A stretch of DNA of 64,000 nt. Origin: an uncultured Oscillospiraceae bacterium. Lineage in GTDB: Bacteria; Bacillota; Clostridia; Oscillospirales; Acutalibacteraceae. A program made the translations under genes and the position numbers. The stretch covers positions 234,399-298,398 of the forward strand of contig UQFO01000002.1 in assembly GCA_900540275.1 (NCBI GenBank), written 5' to 3'. Under the pieces are notes generated by a model that did not search any database, was not told the origin of the DNA, and was given only the letters and a program-made list of their open reading frames with translations. How positions within the stretch are numbered: position 1 is the first letter of the stretch; the number at the start of each line of letters is the position of its first letter. Of the stretch, positions 34,543 to 43,356 are shown one piece after another.

Positions 34543-35319
34543 TCACCACCCCATTTCGCTTAGGAACGAAAGAAGCTTATCGTGGCGCTGCCTGTCGCCG
34601 CTTACGTATTTGCCCAGCCTGCACTCCCCGCCGATTACGCCGTCCTTGATATACAGGATACGGTTGCCGCGCCGGGCGGAGGTCAGGTCGTGCGTTACCA
34701 TGACGACATTCTGCCCGGCGTTGTTGACCTCTGTCAGAACGTCGAGCACCGCTTTACCGGATGCGGAATTCAGCGCACCGGTAGGTTCGTCGGCAAACAC
34801 GACCTTCGGGCGGTTGATAAGCGCGCGCACAATCGCGGCGCGCTGGTTTTCACCGCCGGAAAGCTGGGATGGGAACTTTCTCCAGATGGTTTCGCTCAGG
34901 CCGACCTTCATTAGAAGCTCCTTTGCGTAGGTAACAATCGCTTTTCTGTCTCCGCTGGTAAGCAGGCCTCCCGCGAGAATATTATCGAGAATACTCATAT
35001 TATCGAGCAGGAACATCTGCTGGAACACAAAACCGCAGTGCTTCCTGCGGAAAACCGCCAGTTTATCATTGTTCATGCTTTCAATATCCGTATCAAAAAA
35101 GCGGATATTGCCGCTCGATGGCCGGTCCATACCAGACAAGGCGTAGAGCAGGGTCGACTTGCCAGCGCCGGACGCGCCCATGATTACCGTAAAATCCTTG
35201 TCATAAATTTCAATATCCAGATTCTTTATTACCTGCTGCTCCTGTGAACCGATACGAAAGCTTTTACACAGTTTATCGGTTTGAATGATTGTTTTTGTCA
35301 TATTCCAATACCCTTCCAT
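34543..35319 (-). CDS. ABC transporter ATP-binding protein (MacB/LolD type)
   Basis: A 258-residue ATPase. Walker A is MGASGAGKSTLLYAL (about residue 50), the Q-loop is FVFQQMFLLDNMS, the signature is LSGGENQRAAIVRAL (about 151), Walker B and the D-loop are VVFADEPTGALNS (about 173), and the switch histidine is in VMVTHDLTSAR (about 211). It pairs with the FtsX permease immediately downstream. It lies three bases after the TetR stop. Confidence 0.95.
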   Translation of the reverse strand: MEGYWNMTKTIIQTDKLCKSFRIGSQEQQVIKNLDIEIYDKDFTVIMGASGAGKSTLLYALSGMDRPSSGNIRFFDTDIESMNNDKLAVFRRKHCGFVFQQMFLLDNMSILDNILAGGLLTSGDRKAIVTYAKELLMKVGLSETIWRKFPSQLSGGENQRAAIVRALINRPKVVFADEPTGALNSASGKAVLDVLTEVNNAGQNVVMVTHDLTSARRGNRILYIKDGVIGGECRLGKYVSGDRQRHDKLLSFLSEMGW

Positions 35320-35322
35320 AAG

Positions 35323-35907
35323 TTATTGTGCGTTTTTGCTCAAATTTTTGAAGCCATACGCCCCGCAAAGGCCATTAAATTCTGTTTGCAGTCGCTCGAT
35401 TATTTGTTCTTCGTTCATATCCATATAGCCGGTATTGAGCATAACGGCCAAGCCATAGGAGTAGATTGCCATATCGTAATGAAAGCGCAGGGCGGTATCT
35501 TTAGGGATTCCATAGCCATCAGACAGCACCCTGATGATATCGGGCGCGTTGACGTCATCAATCGTCTGCCCTCCGCCGCCATGGCGGTCGCACATGTAAA
35601 GATAGCGGAAAAGCTGCTTTTCTTCCTTAGCAAAATGTAAAAAGCCGAGTCCATAAGCTATGTAGGGCGAAAATTTGCTGTTATCCTTAAATATCTTTAC
35701 CTTTTCAACGTAGCTTGCCTCCGCTTCTTTTTTAAGCTCCGCCTTCAATTCATTCATGTTCCCAAACTCAGAATAAATCGGCTGTGTGGAGCAGCCAAGC
35801 TCCTTCGCAATTTTTCTGGCGTTAACTCCATCATAGCCTTCTTTGCGTAAAATGCTGACAGCCGTCCCGATAATTGCAGAACGTGTAATTCTCTTTTGTG
35901 AAGGCAT
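35323..35907 (-). CDS. TetR/AcrR-family repressor of the ABC operon
   Basis: A 194-residue regulator. The helix-turn-helix is ILRKEGYDGVNARKIAKELGCSTQPIYSEF (split: GVNARKIAKELG, then CSTQPIYSEFGNM), as in TetR proteins. The ligand-binding part is all helical (about 60-190). The start at 35907 has GGGAGGGAG upstream; the longer frame to 35937 would run into the operators. As first gene of the operon with two operator-like palindromes just upstream, it very likely represses itself and the transporter until a substrate binds. Confidence 0.92.
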   Translation of the reverse strand: MPSQKRITRSAIIGTAVSILRKEGYDGVNARKIAKELGCSTQPIYSEFGNMNELKAELKKEAEASYVEKVKIFKDNSKFSPYIAYGLGFLHFAKEEKQLFRYLYMCDRHGGGGQTIDDVNAPDIIRVLSDGYGIPKDTALRFHYDMAIYSYGLAVMLNTGYMDMNEEQIIERLQTEFNGLCGAYGFKNLSKNAQ

Positions 35908-35930
35908 TATTAATCTCCCTCCCTTTTTAT

Positions 35931-35959
35931 ATAACATTTGTTATTATAACAATTGTTAT
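35931..35959. promoter_or_regulatory. Two TetR-type operator palindromes
   Basis: ATAACATTTGTTAT (35931-35944) and the perfect palindrome ATAACAATTGTTAT (35946-35959) lie side by side, centres 15 bases apart, directly upstream of the tetR start. Confidence 0.75.
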
Positions 35960-36126
35960 GTTATTCTGTTTTCTGCCTGTTGTCAAGGCTTTCTCGGAAT
36001 TAAAGGGCTTTATAGCCCCTTTGCTTTTCCTAGAAAAATTATGGTTTTAAGTAATAGGCAACACCAACGCCCCAGATGCATTGTATCCCCAGTTTTTTAA
36101 TGCCCGGCAAGCCGGAAACGATAAAA
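35960..36126. other. Intergenic region downstream of the phosphorelay operon
   Basis: No gene seen. A small stem, AAAGGGCT/AGCCCCTTT (36002-36022), stands next to a T-rich run. The promoter of the TetR operon must lie in the first part of this region. Confidence 0.45.
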
Positions 36127-36163
36127 AAGCCGTCAGCCAAATTTAATTTGGCTGACGGCTTGA
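36125..36163 (-). terminator. Strong terminator of the phosphorelay operon
   Basis: Seventeen-base perfect arms, beginning AAGCCGTCAGCC (36127-36143) and mirrored at 36145-36161, followed on the minus strand by TTTTTT. It lies about 50 bases beyond the stop of the last operon gene. Confidence 0.92.
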
Positions 36164-36214
36164 GCCGCATTTCATCTTTCTGTCTTTCAGCGTGCACGTA
36201 ACAAAGCGCCTTAT

Positions 36215-37111
36215 TTACTTAGAAGCCGCTTGATCGCCTGTCCTGCGCAGTAATATAAAGGCGGCAACAGACAAAATGATACCAATCAAGGAAACCACGA
36301 TCGCAGGCGTCAGCTCTCCGGCCACATCCGCGTATGACGCGGCTGAAATAACCGTCCAGCCGCTATCCAGCCCGACCCTTTGAAACGCATAGCAGGTTGG
36401 CACAAGCCCGTCAAAATACCAGATGGTGCCGCTGTCTTCATTTTTGACCCGAAGTAAAGCAGACTCCAAGCTTTCGCCAATAATTTTTTTGCCCTCCAGC
36501 CTGGATTCCAAGGTAACGCCGAGAAGAGATTCATCGTTGCCCGACATGAACTGCTGGTCCTTTCCGAGCAGGATTGTATGCATCGGCTGAGCACCCAGGA
36601 CCGCGCTCATCTCGCTGTCGTAAATTGCGGCGAATACCGCGCCGTTGTTTTTGGCGTCGCCGGCGACTGCGACCGCAACCGTATAGTTGAGCGTCGTGCC
36701 ATCCGCGCCGGCCAGGAAAACGTCCGTAATCTGCGGCTCGTTGGTAACCCACAGGGCTTGGATGTATTCCCTGCTGTTTAAATTAGAGACTGCCGCTTCA
36801 TTATCTGCACGGTAGACGCCGCCGGATGTATCCACAGCCCGTATCATCTGATAACCCCAAATTTCATTATAATGGTCCAGGTGTGCGGCTTTTTCCTGAT
36901 ACGGAATATCTCCCGGCAGCATCCATGGCTCCCCGGCTATTACTTCGAGCAGATTCAATGTGGATTCGAGATTGTTTTCAATTTGCCCCTGCGCGCTGGT
37001 ACAGCTGGACCTTGCCGCCATGCTGCAATACCGCGCAAAGCCTATAAATGGCCCCAGGAGCAAGCAGGCAGCCACCGCCAGGCAAAATATTCGGCTTATT
37101 TTCCTTTTCAT
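36215..37111 (-). CDS. Membrane-anchored dCache-like sensor without kinase
   Basis: A 298-residue protein: a membrane helix at residues 9-27, an extracytoplasmic region of about 240 residues with the two-lobed Cache pattern (IWGYQMIRAVDTSGGVYRADNE, split at AVDTSG; NSREYIQALW; WYFDGLVPTCYAFQRVG), and a second helix at about 268-290 ending in a short basic tail. No HAMP, kinase or methyl-accepting domain follows. The same domain layout is found at the front of the two hybrid kinases of this operon. Its ATG overlaps the kinase stop by four bases. I infer an accessory receptor that works with the kinase, perhaps as a decoy or a heterodimer partner. Confidence 0.78.
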   Translation of the reverse strand: MKRKISRIFCLAVAACLLLGPFIGFARYCSMAARSSCTSAQGQIENNLESTLNLLEVIAGEPWMLPGDIPYQEKAAHLDHYNEIWGYQMIRAVDTSGGVYRADNEAAVSNLNSREYIQALWVTNEPQITDVFLAGADGTTLNYTVAVAVAGDAKNNGAVFAAIYDSEMSAVLGAQPMHTILLGKDQQFMSGNDESLLGVTLESRLEGKKIIGESLESALLRVKNEDSGTIWYFDGLVPTCYAFQRVGLDSGWTVISAASYADVAGELTPAIVVSLIGIILSVAAFILLRRTGDQAASK

Positions 37112-39204
37112 CCTTCATTTCCCCTTACATAAGATTGAACGCTTTCATATAACAGCTGAACCGAGAGCGGTTTAGACAGCCGCATATTCATCCCGGCATC
37201 TAAAATCTCTTTGTTGTCTTCCTCTAAACCATTCGCAGTGAGCGCCAGGATGGGGATGCTTTCGGCACGTGGATGGCCGGAAGCGCGAATGCGGCGGGTT
37301 GCCTCCAGGCCATCCATCACCGGCATCCTTATATCCATCAAAATTAAATCAACGGGCTCGGCATCCGGATTCAGGAAATAGTCCACAGCGAGCTGGCCGT
37401 TTTCTACGGTTTTTACCTCCGCGCCTGCCTGCTTCAGCAGTTCTTCCGCTATCATCGAATTGATTTCATTATCCTCTGCCATGAGGATACGAATGCCGCT
37501 TAGAGATACCTGCGGCGGCGCGGGCTCAGTTTCACGCATGGTCTGATCCGCGTCTGCCTGGAGAGGAAGCGCCACTGTAAAAGCCGTTCCCTTGTCCGGT
37601 TCGCTCTGTACCGAAATGGTACCCTGCAAAAGCCGTACCAGCTCTGAAATAATCGCCATGCCCAACCCGGTGCCGGTCTGCGTCCGGCCGTAGGTTGTGT
37701 CCTCCTGTGTAAAAGGCTGGAATAATATTTCCTGGAATTCTTTTGTCATGCCGCAGCCGGTATCGGAGACAAGAATACGAATCCCGCCCTTGTGGTCCTC
37801 CGACAGCGAAAGGGTAACGGAGCCCTGATTCGTAAACTTTACCGCGTTTGAGAGCAAATTGGTTAAAATCTGCTGAATTTTTCGCGCGTCACCCACATAA
37901 AAGCGGTTTTCCAGACCGGAGAGGTCCACATGCAGCTCGATTCCTTTTTCCTGAACTGCGGCGTCAAATATATGCGATGTTTTTTCACTCAGATTACGCA
38001 GGTCGAAGCGTTCAGGCCGTATATCCACACTGCCGTTTTCGATTTTTGCCATATCCAGCACGTCATTTACGATTTCAGTGAGCTGCTGCACCGAATCTTC
38101 CATCCGGAGCAGGTACTCTTCTTGTTTGGAAGCGTCCGCAGCGCTGGTTTTCAGCAGATGCAGAGTCCCAGAGATTCCATTGAGCGGCGTTCGTATCTCA
38201 TGGGATACGTTAGAAAGAAACTGTCCTTTAAATACGCTTTCCTTCTGTGCGACAGACAACGCCAGCTGCATTTTCCGGTTCTTATATATGAACCATACAG
38301 CAACGACCACAATGGCCAGAATACCCGCAGTTAAAACCAATATCATCTTAATCTCATTTTCCGTATTCAGCACGGAGGCGCGGGGCGTAATTGTCAGCAA
38401 GGTCCAGTAATTATAGCCCATCGGTTCGTAAAACATCACCCGTTCATCACCATACGCAGTGTAGGTTACCAAACCGGAAAGCTGCAGGTCCAGCCGTGTG
38501 GCAACCTCTTCCGCCGTGGCGCCGTTATTGATATCGTAAACCTCCAAATCCTCAATGACGTTGTGCCCTTTTTTATTTTCAAGCGTATCGGAGCTGTTCC
38601 ATAAATGATTGCCCGCATGATCGACAATAGAAACAAAGGCGCCCGCATCCCCATATGTCGTATCTTTGAGTAAATCCGAAATCGTGCTCATCGGCAGATA
38701 GCCGTAAATAGCAACGGCATGCGAATCACCCTGTCCATCCCACATAATGCGGAACAGCAGCTCGTCCTCTCCATTCACCGCATTCTGCGATAGCGTAACC
38801 GTGTAGGGATAATTGTGCACATCCAGAACATCGATGGGTTGGTCAAACACCTCAATTTTGCCGGTGTAAGAGCGGGCGGTTCCGTCATCCAGCACGAAGC
38901 CAATCCCCTTTAGAGCGGAATTATCGATATAGCGCTGGAAGGTATGCTGAATCTCATCCAAATCCGTAATCTGCCGGCCGATAAGCTCGCTCTTCAACAA
39001 AATCATCTGTTCGGTGTATTTGCTCAGGTGGTCTGAGACCCGATATGTAATCTGCTCTGAAAAGCGCTCGAAAGCGAGCAGGCCGCGCTCGGTAGAATTA
39101 TTCATAAAATATGAGATGGCATAGAAAATACTGACGGTAACAGCCGCCACATAGAGCAATAGCAGCAAAATTGTACGCCACTGTTTCTTATTTATCGGTT
39201 TCAA
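37108..39204 (-). CDS. Hybrid sensor histidine kinase 2 (Cache-HisKA-HATPase-REC)
   Basis: A 698-residue membrane kinase. I place the start at a TTG (39204) because GAAAGGAG lies nine bases before it and the product then starts with KPINKK, much like the sister kinase (MKPLKKK). An ATG at 39264 has a poor site. Order: helix (10-32), extracytoplasmic sensor (33-285), helix (about 287-306), HisKA with phosphoacceptor in NVSHEIRTPLNGIS (about 335), HATPase with NLLSNAVKF, DTGCGM and GTGLGM, and an intact receiver (EDNEIN, phosphoacceptor in LILMDIRMPVMDG, and lysine in RLSKPL). Its REC likely passes phosphate to the Hpt protein of the operon. Confidence 0.88.
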   Translation of the reverse strand: MKPINKKQWRTILLLLLYVAAVTVSIFYAISYFMNNSTERGLLAFERFSEQITYRVSDHLSKYTEQMILLKSELIGRQITDLDEIQHTFQRYIDNSALKGIGFVLDDGTARSYTGKIEVFDQPIDVLDVHNYPYTVTLSQNAVNGEDELLFRIMWDGQGDSHAVAIYGYLPMSTISDLLKDTTYGDAGAFVSIVDHAGNHLWNSSDTLENKKGHNVIEDLEVYDINNGATAEEVATRLDLQLSGLVTYTAYGDERVMFYEPMGYNYWTLLTITPRASVLNTENEIKMILVLTAGILAIVVVAVWFIYKNRKMQLALSVAQKESVFKGQFLSNVSHEIRTPLNGISGTLHLLKTSAADASKQEEYLLRMEDSVQQLTEIVNDVLDMAKIENGSVDIRPERFDLRNLSEKTSHIFDAAVQEKGIELHVDLSGLENRFYVGDARKIQQILTNLLSNAVKFTNQGSVTLSLSEDHKGGIRILVSDTGCGMTKEFQEILFQPFTQEDTTYGRTQTGTGLGMAIISELVRLLQGTISVQSEPDKGTAFTVALPLQADADQTMRETEPAPPQVSLSGIRILMAEDNEINSMIAEELLKQAGAEVKTVENGQLAVDYFLNPDAEPVDLILMDIRMPVMDGLEATRRIRASGHPRAESIPILALTANGLEEDNKEILDAGMNMRLSKPLSVQLLYESVQSYVRGNEG

Positions 39205-39254
39205 GTAGTTTGACTCCTTTCCTGAGCTTTGCAGCAGGCTATTCCATCCGTTGT

Positions 39255-40709
39255 TTATTTCCATAACGCGGTTCCATCGTAGGCCTTCATTGCGGATTCC
39301 AAATAGCCGAGCCGCCCGCATTCTTCCAGCACCAAACGGTAGATACGCGTAAACGCCCGCACGGTTTCTGCAGGGAACGCTTCTTGATTCCCTGTAGAAA
39401 GCGCGTGAAGCGCCGCCGAGCATTGCTCATGAATCGCGCAGTTCACAGGCGTTTTTTCTGTGGTCAACAGTCCAGGGATACTGCGGCCGATTCGGAGATT
39501 CCTTCGCAGCTGCGCATAAATGGCGCCAAGCGCTTCAACACCGAGATGCTCGGTAATAAAATCCAGAAGGACCGCCGGTGTGCGCCCGTACAGATAATCC
39601 TCGTTCCAAAGGCGGCCGATTTCTGCTTTCGCCGTCTCTATATCTGATTGGGTAACGTTTGGGACAGCACAAGCGGCGGCGCCCTCTACGGTCAGCGTCA
39701 GCAGCTCAAGCGTGTCCAAATACCGCCGGACATGGCAGGCAATCAAGCGAGGCGGCACCTGCACCTCCTGGATGCCGTTTTTATCCATCTCCACAAAAAT
39801 GCCATTGCCTCGAACCGTCTTCACAACGCCCCATTCCTGTAGGACCTGTACCGCTTTGATTGTCGTGTCCACGCTGACGCCATAAATCTTTTGAAGCTCT
39901 TTGTGGGTTGGAAGCTTATCGCCCTTCTTATAATGGCCGGCGGCAATCAACCCGACAATATCCATATACACGGCGGAATACCTTACCTCCGAAATCTCCA
40001 GCAGCTTCTCAAGCCGCCTTCTGCCCAAGAGGACCACGGAATCGGGAGCGGCCTTAAAGGCGGGAGCTGCTTCGCCAGCCAACCCATACAGGCCGGACAT
40101 ATCGTCAAATTTAACGCTTTCCGGGGCACGTCCCATTTCAAGGGCCTCCATAAACTCCCGCAACCGCTCATAGTACCTGGTCCTGGTGGTAATATCGTCA
40201 CGCAGCGGCCTCAAATCGGTCAGTCCTAAGCTGTCAACGGCCTGTAAAATGAAAGAATTCTCATTTCGGGCGACGAAAAACCGATAAAATTGCTTGGATA
40301 ATTTCCAAAACTGCGACGCGTTTCCAATTCTCATGTTATCCAGAATTCTGCGCGGAATTTTCAAATCTTCCCGCTTACAAATTGAAATCCCATTTTTAAT
40401 TACGGGGTAGCACAGCAGCACACCCGTTTTCAAAACATCGCTTGTGATATCCTTATCAATTTTTTCGAGGGCAAACACGGTTGTTTTGTGGCCTGCATTT
40501 CGATTGAAGCTCACCACGGGGCGCTTCCTCTGCGAGGTTTCAATGAGACCCTCGTCCTCAAGCATAGCCAAAGCCCGGCGGATGGTTTTCTCCGATGTAC
40601 CGAACTCCATGCACAAATCAGCGCGGGAAGGCAGGCTAGAGCCCTCCGGCAGCAGCCTGCTGTCAATTTTATTTTTTAAAATTTGAAAAACCGTCTCATA
40701 CATCAGCAT
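39255..40709 (-). CDS. Regulator with two GntR-type winged-helix domains
   Basis: A 484-residue cytosolic protein. The first GntR domain covers residues 5-70 (LPEGSSLPSRADLCMEFGTSEKTIRRAL, split at LPSRADLCMEFG; LEDEGLIET). A second one covers about 245-310 (YKKGDKLPTHKELQKIYGVS, then TTIKAVQVLQEWGVVKTVRG). A helical stretch joins them (about 80-235), and a C-terminal helical domain (about 320-480) could bind a ligand. Tandem GntR reader heads in one chain are not the usual layout, which has one head plus a FadR, HutC or MocR domain. It lies between the two hybrid kinases. It could be the output of the phosphorelay by protein contact or by a ligand, but it has no receiver domain. Confidence 0.8.
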   Translation of the reverse strand: MLMYETVFQILKNKIDSRLLPEGSSLPSRADLCMEFGTSEKTIRRALAMLEDEGLIETSQRKRPVVSFNRNAGHKTTVFALEKIDKDITSDVLKTGVLLCYPVIKNGISICKREDLKIPRRILDNMRIGNASQFWKLSKQFYRFFVARNENSFILQAVDSLGLTDLRPLRDDITTRTRYYERLREFMEALEMGRAPESVKFDDMSGLYGLAGEAAPAFKAAPDSVVLLGRRRLEKLLEISEVRYSAVYMDIVGLIAAGHYKKGDKLPTHKELQKIYGVSVDTTIKAVQVLQEWGVVKTVRGNGIFVEMDKNGIQEVQVPPRLIACHVRRYLDTLELLTLTVEGAAACAVPNVTQSDIETAKAEIGRLWNEDYLYGRTPAVLLDFITEHLGVEALGAIYAQLRRNLRIGRSIPGLLTTEKTPVNCAIHEQCSAALHALSTGNQEAFPAETVRAFTRIYRLVLEECGRLGYLESAMKAYDGTALWK

Positions 40710-40743
40710 ATCAATTTATCGCCTTTCGCGCGGCTAAATTCTG

Positions 40744-43323
40744 TCATATGGGCAATGATTCTGCCTGTTTCTTTAAAACCTCCGTGTAGGCGCTTGTAAT
40801 GTCACGCATTACAAAGGGCTTTGCAATGTGTGCATTCATGCCGCTATCCAGGCATTTCTGGACATCCTCATGGAAGGAATTCGCCGTCATGGCGATGATG
40901 ATAGTACTTTTCGCATCAGAACGTGGAAGCGCGCGGATTGCCTGTGTTGCGCTGCAGCCATCCATCACCGGCATCTGGACATCCATCAGGATTAGATGAT
41001 AGAAGCCTTCCGGCGCTTCGGAAAACAGCGTAACGGCCTCCTTGCCATTTTGAGCCCTGGTTACGATGGCTCCAGCGTCTTGCAGCAGGGCGCCGGCGAT
41101 TTCAAGATTAATTTCATTGTCTTCCACTACCAAAACCTGTGCGCCGGCCAGTACGGTGGGCTGTTCCGTTTTCGGCTGGTCGTTGTTTTGTCCCGTCAGC
41201 TCTATCATAAGCGCCGCAATGCCAGAGTGAAACACCGGCTGGCACAAGGTGGCGTCGGCGCCGCATAAAGCGGCTGCGGCATCCAGCTCCTCCTGGTCCT
41301 GTCCGGTCAGAATAATTTTCAAATTGGTATTTTGGGCCTCTTTTCGAATCTTCGCGGTAAATGGCCGCAGCTGTTGGGAAACATCCCACTTTACAAAACA
41401 TATTTCATAGGGAGTACCACTTCGTACCGCCGCTTGAACCATCTGCAGTGCGGCCTCCTCATCGGACGCGGTATCCGCCTGGAAGTTCTCCTTTTTCAAT
41501 ACGTCGGCAAGATGTGCTTTCAGTTCCGCAACCTCGTTCACAACCAGGACCTGCTGGCCGCTCCCGCAGCGCTCCATGCTTTCGCCCATGCTGTCGGGCG
41601 CATAGGCAAAGGGCAGCTCGACAGTGAATACGCTGCCCACACCCACCTCGCTTGAAACGGAGATAGAGCCGCCCATCATCTCCGTGAATTTCTTCGTAAT
41701 CGGCAGGCCAAGCCCGGTGCCGCCGTATTGACGGACGATTCCGCTGTTTTCCTGTATAAAGGCTTCGAAGATACGGCCTATATTCTCCGGGGCGATTCCA
41801 CGGCCGGTGTCCTTGACATCAAAGCGGAGCCATAGCTTATCCTCGTCCCGCCGCAGCTCCTCAACATATAAACTGACGTGTCCCTGTGCGGGCGTAAACT
41901 TCAGGGCGTTGGAGAGCAGATTGGTCAGAATCTGGTTAAGCCGAAGCGAATCTCCAACAAGATACTCAGCAACCTCACCGCGAAGGAAAATTTGAAAGTC
42001 AATCTGCTTGCTGAGCGACTGAACATGGAACACAGTCGCCAGCGTCCGCAGGAGACGGCCAAAATCAAAGCGCTCGAAATTCAGCTCTATCTTGCCGCTC
42101 TCAATTTTGGACATATCCAGGATATCGTTAATCAGGGAAAGCAGGTGGTTTGACGACAGCGTAATTTTATCCAGGCAATTACGCATCCGGTCCGGTTCGC
42201 CAATATGGTTCTTTCCAAGCTCAACCATTCCCATGATGCCATTGAGCGGCGTGCGGATTTCATGAGACATTTGAGAAAGAAAGTCGCTTTTTGACCGGTT
42301 TGCCGCCTCAGCCCGTTCCTTTTCCATCATCAGCAGAGCATTGCTGCGCTTTTCGTTGTGCCTTAACACAAAAAAGAAAATCAGCACGGTAACGAGCACG
42401 ATTATAAAGATTCCTACGCCCACAGCTGCCATAAATCCGCTCAAATATACAATTTGGTCGTTTACTGTTTCGTACGCCATGCTGGTCACCATGTACCAGT
42501 CGGTCCCCTGAATCGGAACATAATAGAGGTACACATGGTGCGTTCCGACGGTCAGCAGCGTCAAACCGCTTTCCCCTGCGTCGATAGCAGCGCGGAAGGA
42601 CTGAAAATCATAGCCCTTGTCAAAGCTCGCCTGCTGCTCATAGATGGTGAACAAATTGGTTCCATGTAAAACCTCTTCTGAGAAGACGCTCTTAATCACA
42701 AAATCCCCATTCCGGGTTACGATATTTGTATAGGAATTTGTTTCTTTCATACTGTCCAGCCCAAGCTTCAATCCAATATCAGAGGTATGTATTCCAACAA
42801 TCACGGCGACCAGCCGGCTTCCTTGAAACTGCACGGAAGCCATGGCAGTACCCAGCAGGATTGTACCGCTTTCCCAAATGGTTTCATTGACAGAGATAAG
42901 CTCTTCAGAGCCCGACAGCAACTTGTCAAGGCCGGAGATTTTCGACATCGCAGGCACGGCGCCCTCAGACGAATAAGCGATTCCCTTATCGCTGATGAAT
43001 GCGATGTGGGCAAAGTTATTGCCTGTCTGCGCCTGCGTTAAGAAACGTTTCAGGCTTGCTTCATCCTTCAAGTCGTTTTCCGCAATCGCATTGGTGATTG
43101 TACGAATTTGGGAAAACTGGCTGTCCAGGTTGGTTCTGAAATGGCTGCTAATCTGCGTGGTCATTTCCCGCAAATAAACCCCGCTGATATTTGTCACCGT
43201 GTGTTCTGATACCTCCTGGTATACTGTTGTCGCGAGTATGCAAAGGATGGCTACTATCAGAAGCAGAGCGAAAATAAAAAACAGCATGCCGCGCTTTTGG
43301 TTCTTTTTTTTGAGAGGCTTCAA
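40744..43323 (-). CDS. Hybrid sensor histidine kinase 1 (dCache-HisKA-HATPase-pseudoREC-REC)
   Basis: An 859-residue membrane kinase. A helix (13-35) leads to a dCache sensor (about 36-290, with HVYLYYVPIQGTDWYMVTSM typical of its second lobe) and a second helix (about 297-320). HisKA has MSHEIRTPLNGIMG (about residue 357), HATPase has NLLSNALKFTP, DTGRGIA and GTGLGLPI. Two receivers follow. The first (about 595-715) is degenerate: the acidic pair reads NE and the place of the phosphoacceptor aspartate reads VKWD with a lysine in register. The second (about 733-850) is intact, with EDNEIN, LILMDVQMPVMDG and HIAKPF. It is presumably the main phosphate donor to the Hpt protein. Confidence 0.93.
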   Translation of the reverse strand: MKPLKKKNQKRGMLFFIFALLLIVAILCILATTVYQEVSEHTVTNISGVYLREMTTQISSHFRTNLDSQFSQIRTITNAIAENDLKDEASLKRFLTQAQTGNNFAHIAFISDKGIAYSSEGAVPAMSKISGLDKLLSGSEELISVNETIWESGTILLGTAMASVQFQGSRLVAVIVGIHTSDIGLKLGLDSMKETNSYTNIVTRNGDFVIKSVFSEEVLHGTNLFTIYEQQASFDKGYDFQSFRAAIDAGESGLTLLTVGTHHVYLYYVPIQGTDWYMVTSMAYETVNDQIVYLSGFMAAVGVGIFIIVLVTVLIFFFVLRHNEKRSNALLMMEKERAEAANRSKSDFLSQMSHEIRTPLNGIMGMVELGKNHIGEPDRMRNCLDKITLSSNHLLSLINDILDMSKIESGKIELNFERFDFGRLLRTLATVFHVQSLSKQIDFQIFLRGEVAEYLVGDSLRLNQILTNLLSNALKFTPAQGHVSLYVEELRRDEDKLWLRFDVKDTGRGIAPENIGRIFEAFIQENSGIVRQYGGTGLGLPITKKFTEMMGGSISVSSEVGVGSVFTVELPFAYAPDSMGESMERCGSGQQVLVVNEVAELKAHLADVLKKENFQADTASDEEAALQMVQAAVRSGTPYEICFVKWDVSQQLRPFTAKIRKEAQNTNLKIILTGQDQEELDAAAALCGADATLCQPVFHSGIAALMIELTGQNNDQPKTEQPTVLAGAQVLVVEDNEINLEIAGALLQDAGAIVTRAQNGKEAVTLFSEAPEGFYHLILMDVQMPVMDGCSATQAIRALPRSDAKSTIIIAMTANSFHEDVQKCLDSGMNAHIAKPFVMRDITSAYTEVLKKQAESLPI

Positions 43324-43356
43324 TAATCCCCCATCCTTTCCGCAGAGATGGTTTGT

